Positions 1 through 8,047 are shown, counted from the stretch's first letter. The stretch: DNA of 39,565 nt from Halococcus thailandensis JCM 13552 (GCF_000336715.1 NZ_AOMF01000157.1:1-39565); one strand, 5' to 3'. Numbers and translations: made by a program. The notes: generated by a model not told the origin, from the letters alone.

Positions 1-2
1 AG

Positions 3-482
3 CCCGATCCGACGAGCGACACCGATCGGGTGGTGCTCGAAGGCGACGTGCCGAGCCCGATCGATCCGCCCTCCGGCTGTCGGTTCCACACGCGCTGTCC
101 GGCGGTCATCCCGCCCGACGAGCTCGATGTTCCTCAGGAAGCCTACCGCGAGGTGATGGACTACCGCCAGCGCGTCGAGAGCGAATCGATCTCGGTGGCG
201 GACGTGCGCGCAGACACCGGTGCCGAGCGGGCGGAGACGGTCGCGGCGGACGGTGGGACGGACGTGCCGACGCGGGCGTTCTGGGAGCAGTTCTTCGAGC
301 ACGGCGACGAACTCGACGAGCGATCGCGCTCGGTCATCGAGGACTCCTTCGAGCGGGTCGTCGCTGGCGACTGGGAGGGTGCGGCCGACCGGCTCCGCGA
401 GCGCTTCGAGAGCGTCTGCGAGCGCGACCGGCCGGTCCTGCAGGACGAGGCTCACCCCGCCGCGTGCCATCTCTACAGATAA
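3..482 (+). CDS. Peptide-type ABC transporter ATP-binding protein, C-terminal fragment
   Basis: The reading frame is open from the window edge, so the gene starts upstream; an internal GTG at 30 is not taken as the start. What is visible is the C-terminal extension of Opp/Dpp-type ATPases, the oligo_HPY region: a VLEGDVPSP stretch followed by [12 protein letters not shown], which is diagnostic of the dipeptide/oligopeptide family. The Walker and ABC signature motifs are outside the window. After it comes an acidic tail of about 100 residues ending HPAACHLYR, so the natural C-terminus seems present. The subunit would hydrolyse ATP at the inner face of the membrane to drive peptide import. The binding protein and two permeases at 2514-6345 lie on the same strand, separated only by an insertion element, so one operon is likely. 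The left end of that element begins within a few bases of the stop codon. Confidence 0.85.
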   Translation, partial: PDPTSDTDRVVLEGDVPSPIDPPSGCRFHTRCPAVIPPDELDVPQEAYREVMDYRQRVESESISVADVRADTGAERAETVAADGGTDVPTRAFWEQFFEHGDELDERSRSVIEDSFERVVAGDWEGAADRLRERFESVCERDRPVLQDEAHPAACHLYR

Positions 483-494
483 GCAAGGCGAGTG

Positions 495-515
495 CCTCGG
501 GGCTTGACCCCGAGG
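495..515 (+). repeat. Left-end subterminal hairpin of the first IS element
   Basis: Perfect stem CCTCGGGG / CCCCGAGG with loop CTTGA. The identical 21-nt sequence occurs at 2402-2422. It lies 13 nt beyond the stop of the ABC ATPase gene and 14 nt before the tnpA stop, where an IS605-type left end is expected. Confidence 0.75.
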
Positions 516-528
516 GTGAAGCCGACAC

Positions 529-926
529 TTAGACGTGTTCTGTTCGTTCGATATACCGTTCAATCGTCTCGCTGGATACCTGATCTGCCGTTCCGATGTA
601 GTACGACTGTCCCCAGAATCCACCGCCCCACAGATACTCCTCCAAACACGCTTCGTGTTGTTCCCACATCTCCCGTGCCGTGATGCTCTTGACCGTCCGC
701 ACGATTTGGCTCGGCGCATATTTCGGTGGGCAGAGAGGAACAGATGTGCGTGATCGGGCGAGATGTGCAATGACAGTATCTCGTAATCGTACTCGGCGCA
801 CACGTCGCGGAAACTCGCTTCCAGCGATTCCCCGATTGGTTCGAGTATCGCGTGACGGTATTTCGGACACCACACGAAGTGGTAGTTGACGTTGCACATC
901 GTGTAGTTTGAACGATTCTCGCCCAT
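529..926 (-). pseudogene. tnpA: IS200/IS605 TnpA transposase, frameshifted
   Basis: This encodes a Y1 HUH single-strand transposase of about 132 residues in two frames. From the ATG at 926 the first frame reads MGENRSNYTMCNVNYHFVW and continues to the HUH motif (SPDHAHLFLSAH). The reading then has to shift at about 725-728: the expected CAC CCG AAA is CAC CGA AAA-like, one C short. After the shift the second frame continues with PKYAPSQIVRTVKS and the catalytic tyrosine region VSSETIERYIE, ending at a TAA at 529. The HUH motif and the tyrosine are therefore in different frames and no full-length transposase is made without frameshifting or a sequencing error. A second, intact TnpA at 27563-27949 shows the normal layout. 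A TATA-like GAATTAAGC centred near 951 could serve both this gene and the divergent unit at 982. Confidence 0.85.
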
Positions 927-944
927 ACAGACAGTACGTGGACA

Positions 945-956
945 AGAATTAAGCAT
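945..956. promoter_or_regulatory. Shared TATA-like box between tnpA and the RHH-tnpB unit
   Basis: The AT-rich GAATTAAGC around 945-954 lies about 25 nt upstream of the minus-strand tnpA start (926) and about 31 nt upstream of the plus-strand start (982). It is the only AT-rich block in the 55-bp gap and its core AATT is symmetric, so it could direct both transcripts. Inferred from spacing only. Confidence 0.4.
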
Positions 957-981
957 TTCAGTATCTAAGTAAGGATGTGAG

Positions 982-1119
982 ATGACAAAACGACTGTCCG
1001 TGGACTTTGAGGACGACGTGTACAAGGAGTTCTCGAAGAAATGCATCGAGGTTGATGAAACCAAGTCCGACGTAGTGAGAAGACTCGTCAACGACTGGCT
1101 CAACGAATCTGAAGAATGA
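982..1119 (+). CDS. Small ribbon-helix-helix-like protein coupled to tnpB
   Basis: A 45-residue ORF starts at ATG 982 with MTKRLSVDFEDDVYKEFSKK and ends EWLNESEE-like (DWLNESEE). The layout is that of CopG/Arc ribbon-helix-helix DNA-binding proteins: a short basic N-terminal beta strand (KRLSVDF), then helix A (DDVYKEFSKKCIEV) and a TKSDVVRRLVNDWL helix B. Its TGA stop overlaps the tnpB ATG (ATGA, 1116-1119), so the two are probably translationally coupled. The likely role is autoregulation of tnpB or of the divergent tnpA, since the common promoter gap lies directly upstream; that is inference. Small RHH ORFs before haloarchaeal tnpB genes are plausible but easily missed because of size. Codon use matches the coding style of the neighbouring tnpB. 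Confidence 0.75.
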   Translation: MTKRLSVDFEDDVYKEFSKKCIEVDETKSDVVRRLVNDWLNESEE

Positions 1120-2390
1120 CCAACGAACAGGCTCTCGTTAAGACGCTGGACTTCCAACTCGACATCCAGAGTAACAATGAGAGTCCGTTGTACGATGCCA
1201 CGCTTGAAGCCCGTCGGGTGTACAATGAAACCATTCGACTCGCCAAAGACGGCGTGGACTGGGGCGCGATTCCCGACCGCGTGGCCGACGACGCTGACCT
1301 CGTGAAAAACACGACACAGCGCATCGTTGCGAAGGCTCTCGGTGCGATGGAGAACTACTACGAGTACGACGACTTCGGCCTTCCGAGTCACACCAAGGAC
1401 AGGGCGTACCCACTTCGTGCGAACTACGAGGAAGGGTACAACCTGTCGCTCACCGACGACGGCGATGTGACCTTCCGCATCAGCGCGAAGCCGTACAACC
1501 ACGTCAAGGGCGTCCTCAAAGGGAGTGACGCCCACCTCGACATTCTCAAAACCGCACTCGAAAGCGATGGGTGGAACATTGGGACAGCAGAATCCCTATT
1601 CCACAACGAGAACCCCGAGTTGCACGTCAACGTCTCCAACACCGGGCAGATAGTCCGAGACAAGCAGGACTCACGGACGGTCGTCGGTGTGGACGTGAAC
1701 GAAGATAACGTGGCTCTCACCGCTTTGTCCGAAGATGGCGTCGAAGACACGTTGGTTATCGACTTCCCCGAAATCAAGTTCGAGCGCCACCGCTACTTCA
1801 CGATGCGGAAGCGCATCCAGAACGCGGGGAAGGACAGCATACACGACACACTCGAAGGACGGGAAGAACGGTTCGTCCGCGACCGACTCCACAAGGTGAG
1901 TCGGCACATCGTGGAGTGGAGCCGTCAGTTTGAGAAGCCGTGCATCGTCTTTGAAGACCTCAAAGAGATGCGTGACAGTATCGACTACGGCACACGGATG
2001 AACCGACGCTTGCACCACCTCCCGTTCCGTACCCTTCAGTTCTATACGTCGTACAAGGCGTCGTTTGAGGGTATTCCGACCGCGTGGATTAATCCCGAGT
2101 ACACCAGCCAGCGGTGTCCGATGTGCGGACACACAGAGCGTGCGAACCGCAACAAAAAGCGGTTCAAATGTCGGTCGTGTTCTCATCAAGACCACAGTGA
2201 CCGTGGTGCAAGCGTCAACATCGCCGTGAAAGGCGTGAAGAAACTCGATTGGAATGTGCCTGCTCTCAACAGTCTTCCTGTTGTTCGGAAGGTGCGACGG
2301 CAGGCATCGGGGGCCGTGGACGCCCCGACCGTGACCCATCCGACCGTTCGAGGTTATCAGGCCGATGGTCGAGTGGGAGTGTCCGACTAA
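1116..2390 (+). CDS. tnpB: TnpB RNA-guided endonuclease (IS1341 type), intact
   Basis: This 424-residue protein has the full catalytic set of TnpB: RuvC-I aspartate in VVGVDVNEDN (about D193), RuvC-II glutamate in CIVFEDLKEM (about E280), a four-cysteine zinc ribbon (CPMCGHTERA followed by CRSC), and RuvC-III aspartate in HSDRGASVNIA (about D362). TnpB proteins are nucleases guided by an omega-RNA transcribed from the tnpB 3' end and the right end of the element; they cut the vacated donor site and so keep the element in the genome. The start at 1116 overlaps the stop of the RHH-like ORF. The right-end hairpin begins 11 nt after the stop, so the guide RNA scaffold probably covers about 2250-2430. 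The middle of the protein reads unlike the TnpB proteins at 26325 and 38409, so it belongs to a different subfamily. Confidence 0.92.
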   Translation: MTNEQALVKTLDFQLDIQSNNESPLYDATLEARRVYNETIRLAKDGVDWGAIPDRVADDADLVKNTTQRIVAKALGAMENYYEYDDFGLPSHTKDRAYPLRANYEEGYNLSLTDDGDVTFRISAKPYNHVKGVLKGSDAHLDILKTALESDGWNIGTAESLFHNENPELHVNVSNTGQIVRDKQDSRTVVGVDVNEDNVALTALSEDGVEDTLVIDFPEIKFERHRYFTMRKRIQNAGKDSIHDTLEGREERFVRDRLHKVSRHIVEWSRQFEKPCIVFEDLKEMRDSIDYGTRMNRRLHHLPFRTLQFYTSYKASFEGIPTAWINPEYTSQRCPMCGHTERANRNKKRFKCRSCSHQDHSDRGASVNIAVKGVKKLDWNVPALNSLPVVRKVRRQASGAVDAPTVTHPTVRGYQADGRVGVSD

Positions 2391-2401
2391 CCCGCGGGAA
2401 G

Positions 2402-2422
2402 CCTCGGGGCTTGACCCCGAGG
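2402..2422 (+). repeat. Right-end hairpin of the first IS, likely 3' part of its omega-RNA
   Basis: Same perfect 8-bp stem and CTTGA loop as at 495-515, preceded by GGAAG and followed by CGGTTCAC. It begins 11 nt after the tnpB stop. In this family the guide segment would be the flanking DNA just 3' of the element end, here after about 2430. A cluster near 28164-28195 has the same order: GGAAG, hairpin, then TTCAC. Confidence 0.65.
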
Positions 2423-2469
2423 CGGTTCACGAGCAGCCAACCGACCGCCCGCACTGACGTCTGACGCAA

Positions 2470-2491
2470 TTTTTTCCGGTACTCTTATTAA
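2470..2491 (+). promoter_or_regulatory. Promoter of the peptide-binding protein gene
   Basis: A TATA-like CTTATTA (2484-2490) is centred 27 nt before the ATG at 2514, so the transcript should be leaderless or nearly so. A run of six T (2470-2475) just upstream may end transcripts coming from the insertion element. If so, the transporter genes have their own promoter despite the insertion. Confidence 0.5.
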
Positions 2492-2513
2492 TCCACTCTC
2501 GTCAGTAGCCACC

Positions 2514-4265
2514 ATGTCATTCGATAGCGACACGAGTAGGCGGTCGTTCCTCACGGCGGCCGGCGGTGCGGCGGCCGCGGCGATGGCCGGCTGTCTCGAC
2601 AGCGGTGGCTCGGGCGGCAACGGATCGGGCGCCAACGGCTCCGGTGGGAACGGCTCCGGCGGGGGCGGCAACGGCGGCGGTGGCGGCCAGAGCGGCGGCA
2701 CGCTCACCTACGCCCGCGGTGACTACCCCTCCAACTACGACCCCCATCAGTCGACCAGCGGCGAGGTGGCGAAGATCACCGACCAGGTGTATAGCCATCT
2801 CATCGCGTTCGTCCCCGGCAGCGGCGGGAAGCTCACGGCCGGACTGGCGAAGGATTACGAGCTGAACGGCACGACGGTGACGCTCAAGCTCCGACAGGGC
2901 GTGAAGTTCCACAACGGCGAGGAGTTCACCGCGGACGACTTCAAGGCGACCTACCGCCGGTTCGTCGACGATAGCTACCAGTACTACCTCGGCAATGACG
3001 CGGTCTCGGGCGAGCCCTCCGGCTACGCGTCGGTCACGTACAGCGACTGGATCAAGTCGGTCACCGTGAACGGCGATTACGACCTCGAAATCGAGCTCAA
3101 ACAGAAGTACGCGCCGATCCTGCGCAACCTCGGGATGTTCCCCTCGGCGGTGCTCTCGAAGAAACAGATCGAGGATCTCGGCAAGAAACAGAACCAGCTC
3201 GGCAAGAACCCCGTCGGCACCGGGCCGTTCACCTTCGAGGAGCTCGACGACGGCAACCAGCGCGTGCTGCTCGGCAAGAACGGCGACTACTGGAACGACG
3301 GGCCGTATCTCGATCGCGTCATCTTCACGACCATCGGCCAGAACTCCACGCGCGCACAGGCCGTGATCAACGGCGACGCCCAGATCATCGACGGCATCGG
3401 CGCACAGGCCTCGAAACAGCTCCAGAACTCCGACAGCGCCTCGCTGCTCCAGAAGGACGGCATCAACATCGGCTATATGGCGATGAACATGGAGCGCTAC
3501 GAGCCGTTCCGGAAGAAGAAGGTGCGCCAGGCGGTGAGCCACGCGGTCAACACGAAGGCCATCGTCGACGACATCTACGAGGGGTTCGCCTCTCAGGCCG
3601 ATCAGCCGCTCCCGCCGAACGTCACCGGTTACAACGACTCGATCGATCCGTATTCGAACGACAAGGAGAAGGCGAAGAAACTGCTGGAGGAGGCCGGCGA
3701 GTCGGAGCTCTCCTTCGAGCTGGCGACGTTCTCGAACCCGCGGGGCTACAACCCCTCACCCGTCCAGACCGCCCAGCAGGTCAAATCCGATCTCTCGGAT
3801 ATCGGTATCTCGGTGAAGATCAACCAGTTCTCCACCTTCTCGTCCTATCTCGAATACACGTACGCGGGCAAACACGACGCCTGTTTCCTGGGCTGGTACA
3901 CCGACAACGCCGACCCGGACAACTTCGATTACGTGCTGCTCCATCCGGGCGTCGACAAATCCGAGGTCCCCGAGGGCCAGGACTGGGTGAGCTTCGACAC
4001 CGAGGGCTACAACACGAACAACGCCTCGGCGTGGGCCAACCGGAAGTTCATGGATCTCACCGAGAAGGGACAGAAGACCTACGGCGAGTCCAAGCGCAAA
4101 TCGATCTATCAGGAGGCCAGTAAGGTCGCCCACGAGGAGGCACCCTGGGTGTTCGTCGACTACGCCAAGACGCTGCGTGGCGTCAATCAGGCCGTCGATC
4201 AGTCGACGTTCACCGTCACCTCGATCAACAACCCGTATCTCGAATCGGTAAAGCTCAAACAGTAG
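2514..4265 (+). CDS. Peptide ABC transporter substrate-binding lipoprotein (SBP_bac_5)
   Basis: This 583-residue protein is a family 5 extracellular solute-binding protein of the DppA/OppA type. Its N-terminus has a twin-arginine signal (RR at 9-10, SRRSFLTAAGG) and a lipobox ending AGC (Cys27), so it is probably exported folded by Tat and anchored by a lipid. A linker of about 35 residues rich in Gly, Ser and Asn follows. The mature domain starts at GGTLTYARGDYPSNYDPHQS and shows family hallmarks such as LKLRQGVKFHNGEEFTADDF and NPVGTGPFTFEE. The length is normal. It would deliver peptides or similar solutes to the permeases at 4287 and 5413. The ATPases must be encoded upstream, where the fragment at 3-482 lies. 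Substrate cannot be told from sequence; some family members bind nickel, sugars or other solutes. Confidence 0.92.
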   Translation: MSFDSDTSRRSFLTAAGGAAAAAMAGCLDSGGSGGNGSGANGSGGNGSGGGGNGGGGGQSGGTLTYARGDYPSNYDPHQSTSGEVAKITDQVYSHLIAFVPGSGGKLTAGLAKDYELNGTTVTLKLRQGVKFHNGEEFTADDFKATYRRFVDDSYQYYLGNDAVSGEPSGYASVTYSDWIKSVTVNGDYDLEIELKQKYAPILRNLGMFPSAVLSKKQIEDLGKKQNQLGKNPVGTGPFTFEELDDGNQRVLLGKNGDYWNDGPYLDRVIFTTIGQNSTRAQAVINGDAQIIDGIGAQASKQLQNSDSASLLQKDGINIGYMAMNMERYEPFRKKKVRQAVSHAVNTKAIVDDIYEGFASQADQPLPPNVTGYNDSIDPYSNDKEKAKKLLEEAGESELSFELATFSNPRGYNPSPVQTAQQVKSDLSDIGISVKINQFSTFSSYLEYTYAGKHDACFLGWYTDNADPDNFDYVLLHPGVDKSEVPEGQDWVSFDTEGYNTNNASAWANRKFMDLTEKGQKTYGESKRKSIYQEASKVAHEEAPWVFVDYAKTLRGVNQAVDQSTFTVTSINNPYLESVKLKQ

Positions 4266-4286
4266 TCACCCACAGGAACGATCTAT

Positions 4287-5396
4287 ATGGTCTCGAAGCG
4301 GTTCATCGCGAAACGTCTCCTCCTGTTGGTGCCGGTGCTGTTCGGCGTGGCGACGGTCGTCTTCGCCATTCTCCATCTCGCACCGGGCGATCCGGCGCGG
4401 GTGATCCTCGGCCAGCGCGCGCCGACCCAGCAGGTCGTCCAGCTACGGCGTGAGCTCGGGCTGAACGACCCGATCTGGGTCCAGTACGGCCGCTTTCTCG
4501 CCGACACCGCTCAGCTCGACTTTGGACAGTCCTACCAGATCGCCAAGGGCAGCCCCGTCTGGAACGTGCTCGCCGACCGTCTGCCGGTGACGATCGAGCT
4601 CGCGATCTACGGCCAGATCACCGCCATCCTGCTGGGGATCCCCCTCGGCGTGCTCTCGGCGGTCAAACAGGACTCGCTGACCGATCACGTCACCCGCATC
4701 GGCGCGCTGACCGGCATCTCGGTCCCGATCTTCTGGAGCGGCCCATTGGTCCTGCTCGTCTTCGCGACCTTCCTCGGCTGGCTGCCGACGAGCGGGCGCA
4801 TCGGTAGCACCTTCTTCCTCGAAGATCACTGGGTGCTGTTCGGCACGCAGCTTCCGCTGACGGGGATGGTGTCGATCGATACGTTCATCCTCGATACGGG
4901 CGCGTTCGTCCAGTCGATCCTCTACGGCGAGGGGCTCGGCGCGTTCGCGTCGCTGACCGAATACTACGCTTCGTTCATCTCGGCGGTCCAACACCTGTTC
5001 CTGCCGGTGTTGACGCTCGGCATCTACTCGATGGCGCTGCTGTCGCGGATGATGCGCTCGTCGATGCTCGAAGTGATCCGGCAGGACTACATCCGCACTG
5101 CGCGCGCGAAAGGGCAGGGTGAGCGGATCACCATACTGAAACACGGGCTGCGGAACGCGCTCATCCCCGTGATCACCGTGATCGGCATCCAGTTCGGCAC
5201 GCTGCTCGGCGGTGCGGTGCTCACCGAGACGGTCTTCGGCATCGGCGGCATCGGCCAGCTGCTCGTCGCGGCGATCGGCGCGACCGACTACCCGCTCGTC
5301 CAGGGTACGGTGCTGGTGTTCGCGCTGCTCTTTACGCTCGTGAATCTCGGCGTCGACGTCACTTACAGCTATCTCGACCCACGGATCCAACAATGA
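4287..5396 (+). CDS. Peptide ABC transporter permease (DppB type)
   Basis: The 369-residue membrane protein begins MVSKRFIAKRLLLLVPVLFG, the typical first transmembrane segment of DppB/OppB, with the conserved LAPGDPARVILGQRAP region after it. The binding-protein-dependent transport domain is in the C-terminal half and includes the coupling helix, which contacts the ATPase (DYIRTARAKGQGE, LKHGLRNALIPVITVIG). At 369 residues it is longer than the usual 310-340; the extra length lies in the loop between about residues 165 and 230. An AGGAACGA-like ribosome site precedes the ATG. It is 21 nt downstream of the binding protein and 16 nt upstream of the second permease, so co-transcription is likely. 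Confidence 0.92.
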   Translation: MVSKRFIAKRLLLLVPVLFGVATVVFAILHLAPGDPARVILGQRAPTQQVVQLRRELGLNDPIWVQYGRFLADTAQLDFGQSYQIAKGSPVWNVLADRLPVTIELAIYGQITAILLGIPLGVLSAVKQDSLTDHVTRIGALTGISVPIFWSGPLVLLVFATFLGWLPTSGRIGSTFFLEDHWVLFGTQLPLTGMVSIDTFILDTGAFVQSILYGEGLGAFASLTEYYASFISAVQHLFLPVLTLGIYSMALLSRMMRSSMLEVIRQDYIRTARAKGQGERITILKHGLRNALIPVITVIGIQFGTLLGGAVLTETVFGIGGIGQLLVAAIGATDYPLVQGTVLVFALLFTLVNLGVDVTYSYLDPRIQQ

Positions 5397-5412
5397 GAGG
5401 TATCCATCGATA

Positions 5413-6345
5413 ATGGCGACCGAAACGTCCACTACGACCGACAGCCGGGGCATCGTCGAGCGACTGCGCGCCTCGCCGTTCCTCTCGGAACTGCTCTCGA
5501 ACCGGCTCGCGATCATCGGGTTGAGCCTCATTCTCGGGATGGTGCTCCTCGGCGTCTACGCCCGGCTGTTCATCGATCTCGGCGCGATCTCACAGTCACA
5601 GCTCGCGGCGCATCCGAACAAGGCCCCGCCCGGCTGGCTCGGCTCCGCGGCGCTCGATCAGTTCCTCTTCGGCACCGACGCCGCCGCGCGCGATATCTTC
5701 AAGCGCGTGCTGTACGGCGCGTGGCTGGCGCTCAAGTTCGGCGTGCTGGTCGTCGGTGCCTCCACGGTGCTTGGCATCTCGCTAGGCATCATCGCGGCGT
5801 ACTACGGCGATGTCGTCGACAACGTCGTGATGCGGACGATGGACGTCTTCCTCGCCTTTCCGTCGCTACTGCTGGCGCTCGCGCTGGTCGCCATCTTCGG
5901 CGCGGGGCTGTCGAAGGTCGTCATCGCGCTCACGCTCGTCTACACGCCCCGCTTCGCGCGTGTCGTTCGCGGTGCAGCGCTCAAAGTGCTGGAGGACGAG
6001 TATATCGACGCCACGGTGGCGCTCGGCGCGCGCGATCCGCGCGTGCTCGTCCGCCACGTGCTGCCGAACTGTCTCGCACCGATCACCGTCCAGAGCACGC
6101 TGAACTTCGGGCTCGCCATCATCGATCTCGCGGCGCTGTCCTTCCTCGGCTTCGGCGCGCAGGCCGGCACGCCGTCGTGGGGGCTGATGTTGAAAAACGG
6201 CGTCAGCAACGGACTGCTGACGGGCGACTGGTGGTTGTCCTTCTTCCCGGGACTGTTCCTGGCGATCACGGTGCTCGGCTTCAACCTGCTGGGCGACGGG
6301 ATGCGCGACGCGCTCGACCCGCGGATGCGCGAGACCGTCGAGTGA
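5413..6345 (+). CDS. Peptide ABC transporter permease (DppC type)
   Basis: This 310-residue partner permease starts with a hydrophilic N-terminal segment followed by a first transmembrane helix (LAIIGLSLILGMVLLGVYA), as usual for DppC. The conserved FGTDAAARDIFKRVLYGAW motif before the transport domain is clear. The coupling segment, DEYIDATVALGARDPRVLVR followed by HVLPN, is present, as is GFGAQAGTPSWGLML near the C-terminal end. A GAGGT ribosome-binding sequence overlaps the stop of the upstream gene and precedes the ATG by about 11 nt. With the DppB-like subunit it would form the translocation pore. It is the last clear transporter gene; the ORF 4 nt downstream encodes a different small membrane protein. 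Confidence 0.92.
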   Translation: MATETSTTTDSRGIVERLRASPFLSELLSNRLAIIGLSLILGMVLLGVYARLFIDLGAISQSQLAAHPNKAPPGWLGSAALDQFLFGTDAAARDIFKRVLYGAWLALKFGVLVVGASTVLGISLGIIAAYYGDVVDNVVMRTMDVFLAFPSLLLALALVAIFGAGLSKVVIALTLVYTPRFARVVRGAALKVLEDEYIDATVALGARDPRVLVRHVLPNCLAPITVQSTLNFGLAIIDLAALSFLGFGAQAGTPSWGLMLKNGVSNGLLTGDWWLSFFPGLFLAITVLGFNLLGDGMRDALDPRMRETVE

Positions 6346-6349
6346 GTCG

Positions 6350-6706
6350 ATGGCCCGATACGGACCGCTGTTCGCGTGGCTCCGTCGGCGACTCCGTCTC
6401 GTCACCACCGCGGGCGCGGTCGGAGTTGTTCTAGGAGGGATCGCCGCCGTCGTGATCGCCGTTCTCGACGATCCGACGACCGCCAGTACGCAGACGTTCG
6501 CGGTCGGGACGCTCGCGTTCGGGTTCGGGATCCTCGGCTGGTCGGGCTCGGCGCTCGCCGGCCGCAGCATCGAGGGGCTCCAGCGCCGTCTCGACACGAA
6601 CACCGACTGGACCGAACGCGACTCACGGCGGGCGATGACCCGTCTCTCGGGGTTCGGTGCGGGCGTGATGGCGGGCGTCGTGATCGTGACGCCGCTACTC
6701 CCCTGA
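6350..6706 (+). CDS. Small membrane protein of unknown function
   Basis: This 118-residue protein starts 4 nt after the permease stop and so is probably co-transcribed with the transporter. It has two or three hydrophobic segments: TTAGAVGVVLGGIAAVVIAV near residues 20-40, FAVGTLAFGFGILGW near 50-65, and a C-terminal AGVMAGVVIVTPLLP. Between them is a charged stretch (LQRRLDTNTDWTERDSRR). No enzymatic motif is visible and no function is claimed. It resembles the small uncharacterised membrane proteins often found in haloarchaeal genomes. Its 3' end overlaps the convergent dihydroorotase gene by 12 nt. Confidence 0.7.
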   Translation: MARYGPLFAWLRRRLRLVTTAGAVGVVLGGIAAVVIAVLDDPTTASTQTFAVGTLAFGFGILGWSGSALAGRSIEGLQRRLDTNTDWTERDSRRAMTRLSGFGAGVMAGVVIVTPLLP

Positions 6707-8023
6707 GCGGACGTTTTCGCCGCGTGCGTCGCCGAACTCCTCGTTCCCGTCGTTCCGATAGACCGTCTCGCCGCGCACCATCGTCCACTCCGGGAAGATC
6801 CCGTCCCAGCCCTCGAACGGCGTCCAGCCGGCCTTCGAGTGGAGCTCTTCGCCCCTGATCTCGTGCGTCGCATCGGGATCGAACAGGGCGAGATCGGCGT
6901 CCTTGCCCCCCTCGACCCGTCCCTTTCGCGGGAGATCGAACACGGCTGCGGGGGTCGCCGCCGTGAGATCGCGCACCCGTTCGTAGCTCAGTCGTCCCTC
7001 GCGGGCCTCGGCCAGAAGGAGTGGGAGGGCGGTCTCGACACCCGGCACGCCGCTCGGTGCGTCCCAGATCCCGGCGTCCTTCTCCACGCGAGTGTGGGGT
7101 GCGTGATCGGTCGCGACGATGTCGACCGTCCCGTCGGTGACGCGCTCGAAGACTTCTTCTCGCCGCTGTTCGCTTCGTAGCGGCGGGTTCATCCGTCCGA
7201 ACGTCCCCAGTTCGGGGAGGTCGTCGCGCGAGAGCAGGAGGTGGTGGGGCGTCACCTCGCAGGTCATACCCGATTCGGCCGCACGATCGATGCCGCCCGG
7301 GGTGCTCGTGTGGGCGATGTGGAGCTGTGAACCCAGTTCCTCGCCGACTTGGCAGGCACGCTCGACGGCGGCGTGTTCGGCTTCGGGCGTTCGGAAGGCG
7401 CTCCAGGCGTCGGCGTCCGTGCGCTCGTTCGCTCCCTGGCGCTGCCCGTCCCCGGCATCCTCGCCTGACGGCCGCACGCTCTCGTCGAACTCGTCGGCGT
7501 CCTCGGCGTGGACGGTCACGGCGACACCCCGATCGGTGGCCGCCGCGACCGCGTCCGCGAACAGGTCGGCGTCGATGCCCATCTCGCCCGTCGAATCGGC
7601 GAGAAAGACCTCGCCGAGCGCGAACAGCGGTTCGGCGAGCAGCTCGTCGGGGTTCCAGTCGGGTGTGACGCCGCCGCTGATGCCGAAGTCGACGAGCGAG
7701 TCGGCGGCCAGTGCCGTCTTTTCGACGAAACTCTCCCTGTCGATCGTCGGTGGCTCCGTGTTCGGCTGATCGACGACGGTGGTGACGCCGCCGGCGGCTG
7801 CCGCCCGACTGCCGCTCGCCCACGTCTCCTTGGCGGGAAAGCCGGGTTCGCGGAAGTGGACGTGCGCGTCGATCATCCCCGGCAGGAGGAGTTTGCCGTC
7901 GGCATCCACGATTCGCTCGTCGTCGCGTGGCGACAGTCGGCGCTCGACGGCGGCGATGCGTTCGCCCTCCACGCGAACGTCGCGCCGACGACCGTCGGCG
8001 AGCGTCGCATCCTGGATCAACAT
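6695..8023 (-). CDS. pyrC: Dihydroorotase
   Basis: The 442-residue amidohydrolase catalyses the reversible cyclisation of carbamoyl-aspartate to dihydroorotate in pyrimidine synthesis. Visible metal ligands are H54 and H56 in DAHVHFREPG, histidines in VTVHAED and IAHTSTPGG, and the aspartate in IVATDHAPHT. The N-terminal strand, MLIQDATLADGRRRDVRVEG, and the C-terminal sheet are those of cyclic amidohydrolases. A haloarchaeal acidic insert (about residues 185-205) follows the VTVHAED histidine. Because allantoinase and hydantoinase are related, substrate is assigned from the HFREPG motif and overall match. The gene ends in a 12-nt convergent overlap with the small membrane protein. The lipoate ligase-like gene is 24 nt upstream on the same strand. 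Confidence 0.88.
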   Translation of the reverse strand: MLIQDATLADGRRRDVRVEGERIAAVERRLSPRDDERIVDADGKLLLPGMIDAHVHFREPGFPAKETWASGSRAAAAGGVTTVVDQPNTEPPTIDRESFVEKTALAADSLVDFGISGGVTPDWNPDELLAEPLFALGEVFLADSTGEMGIDADLFADAVAAATDRGVAVTVHAEDADEFDESVRPSGEDAGDGQRQGANERTDADAWSAFRTPEAEHAAVERACQVGEELGSQLHIAHTSTPGGIDRAAESGMTCEVTPHHLLLSRDDLPELGTFGRMNPPLRSEQRREEVFERVTDGTVDIVATDHAPHTRVEKDAGIWDAPSGVPGVETALPLLLAEAREGRLSYERVRDLTAATPAAVFDLPRKGRVEGGKDADLALFDPDATHEIRGEELHSKAGWTPFEGWDGIFPEWTMVRGETVYRNDGNEEFGDARGENVRSGE

Positions 8024-8047
8024 GCCTTCGCTGGCGTGCCTGCGCGC

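Larger units (their letters stand above)
485..2430 (+). mobile_element. IS200/IS605-family element: frameshifted tnpA, RHH-like ORF, intact tnpB
   Basis: The element contains a minus-strand tnpA (529-926) and a divergent plus-strand unit of a small RHH-like ORF and tnpB (982-2390). Both ends carry the same 21-nt sequence in the same orientation, a perfect 8-bp stem with a 5-nt loop, at 495-515 and 2402-2422. Such subterminal hairpins are what the HUH transposase of this family recognises. No terminal inverted repeats or target duplications are expected in the family, so exact ends cannot be fixed; the outer limits given are estimates. The element sits between an ABC ATPase gene and the binding-protein gene of what looks like one transporter. 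TnpA is broken, so movement would need TnpA in trans, while TnpB looks intact. Confidence 0.8.

Noticed and set aside
6402-7823. Long minus-strand frame over the dihydroorotase gene in a different phase
   Set aside because: Arg-rich translation without any family similarity, in another phase of the same strand as dihydroorotase.
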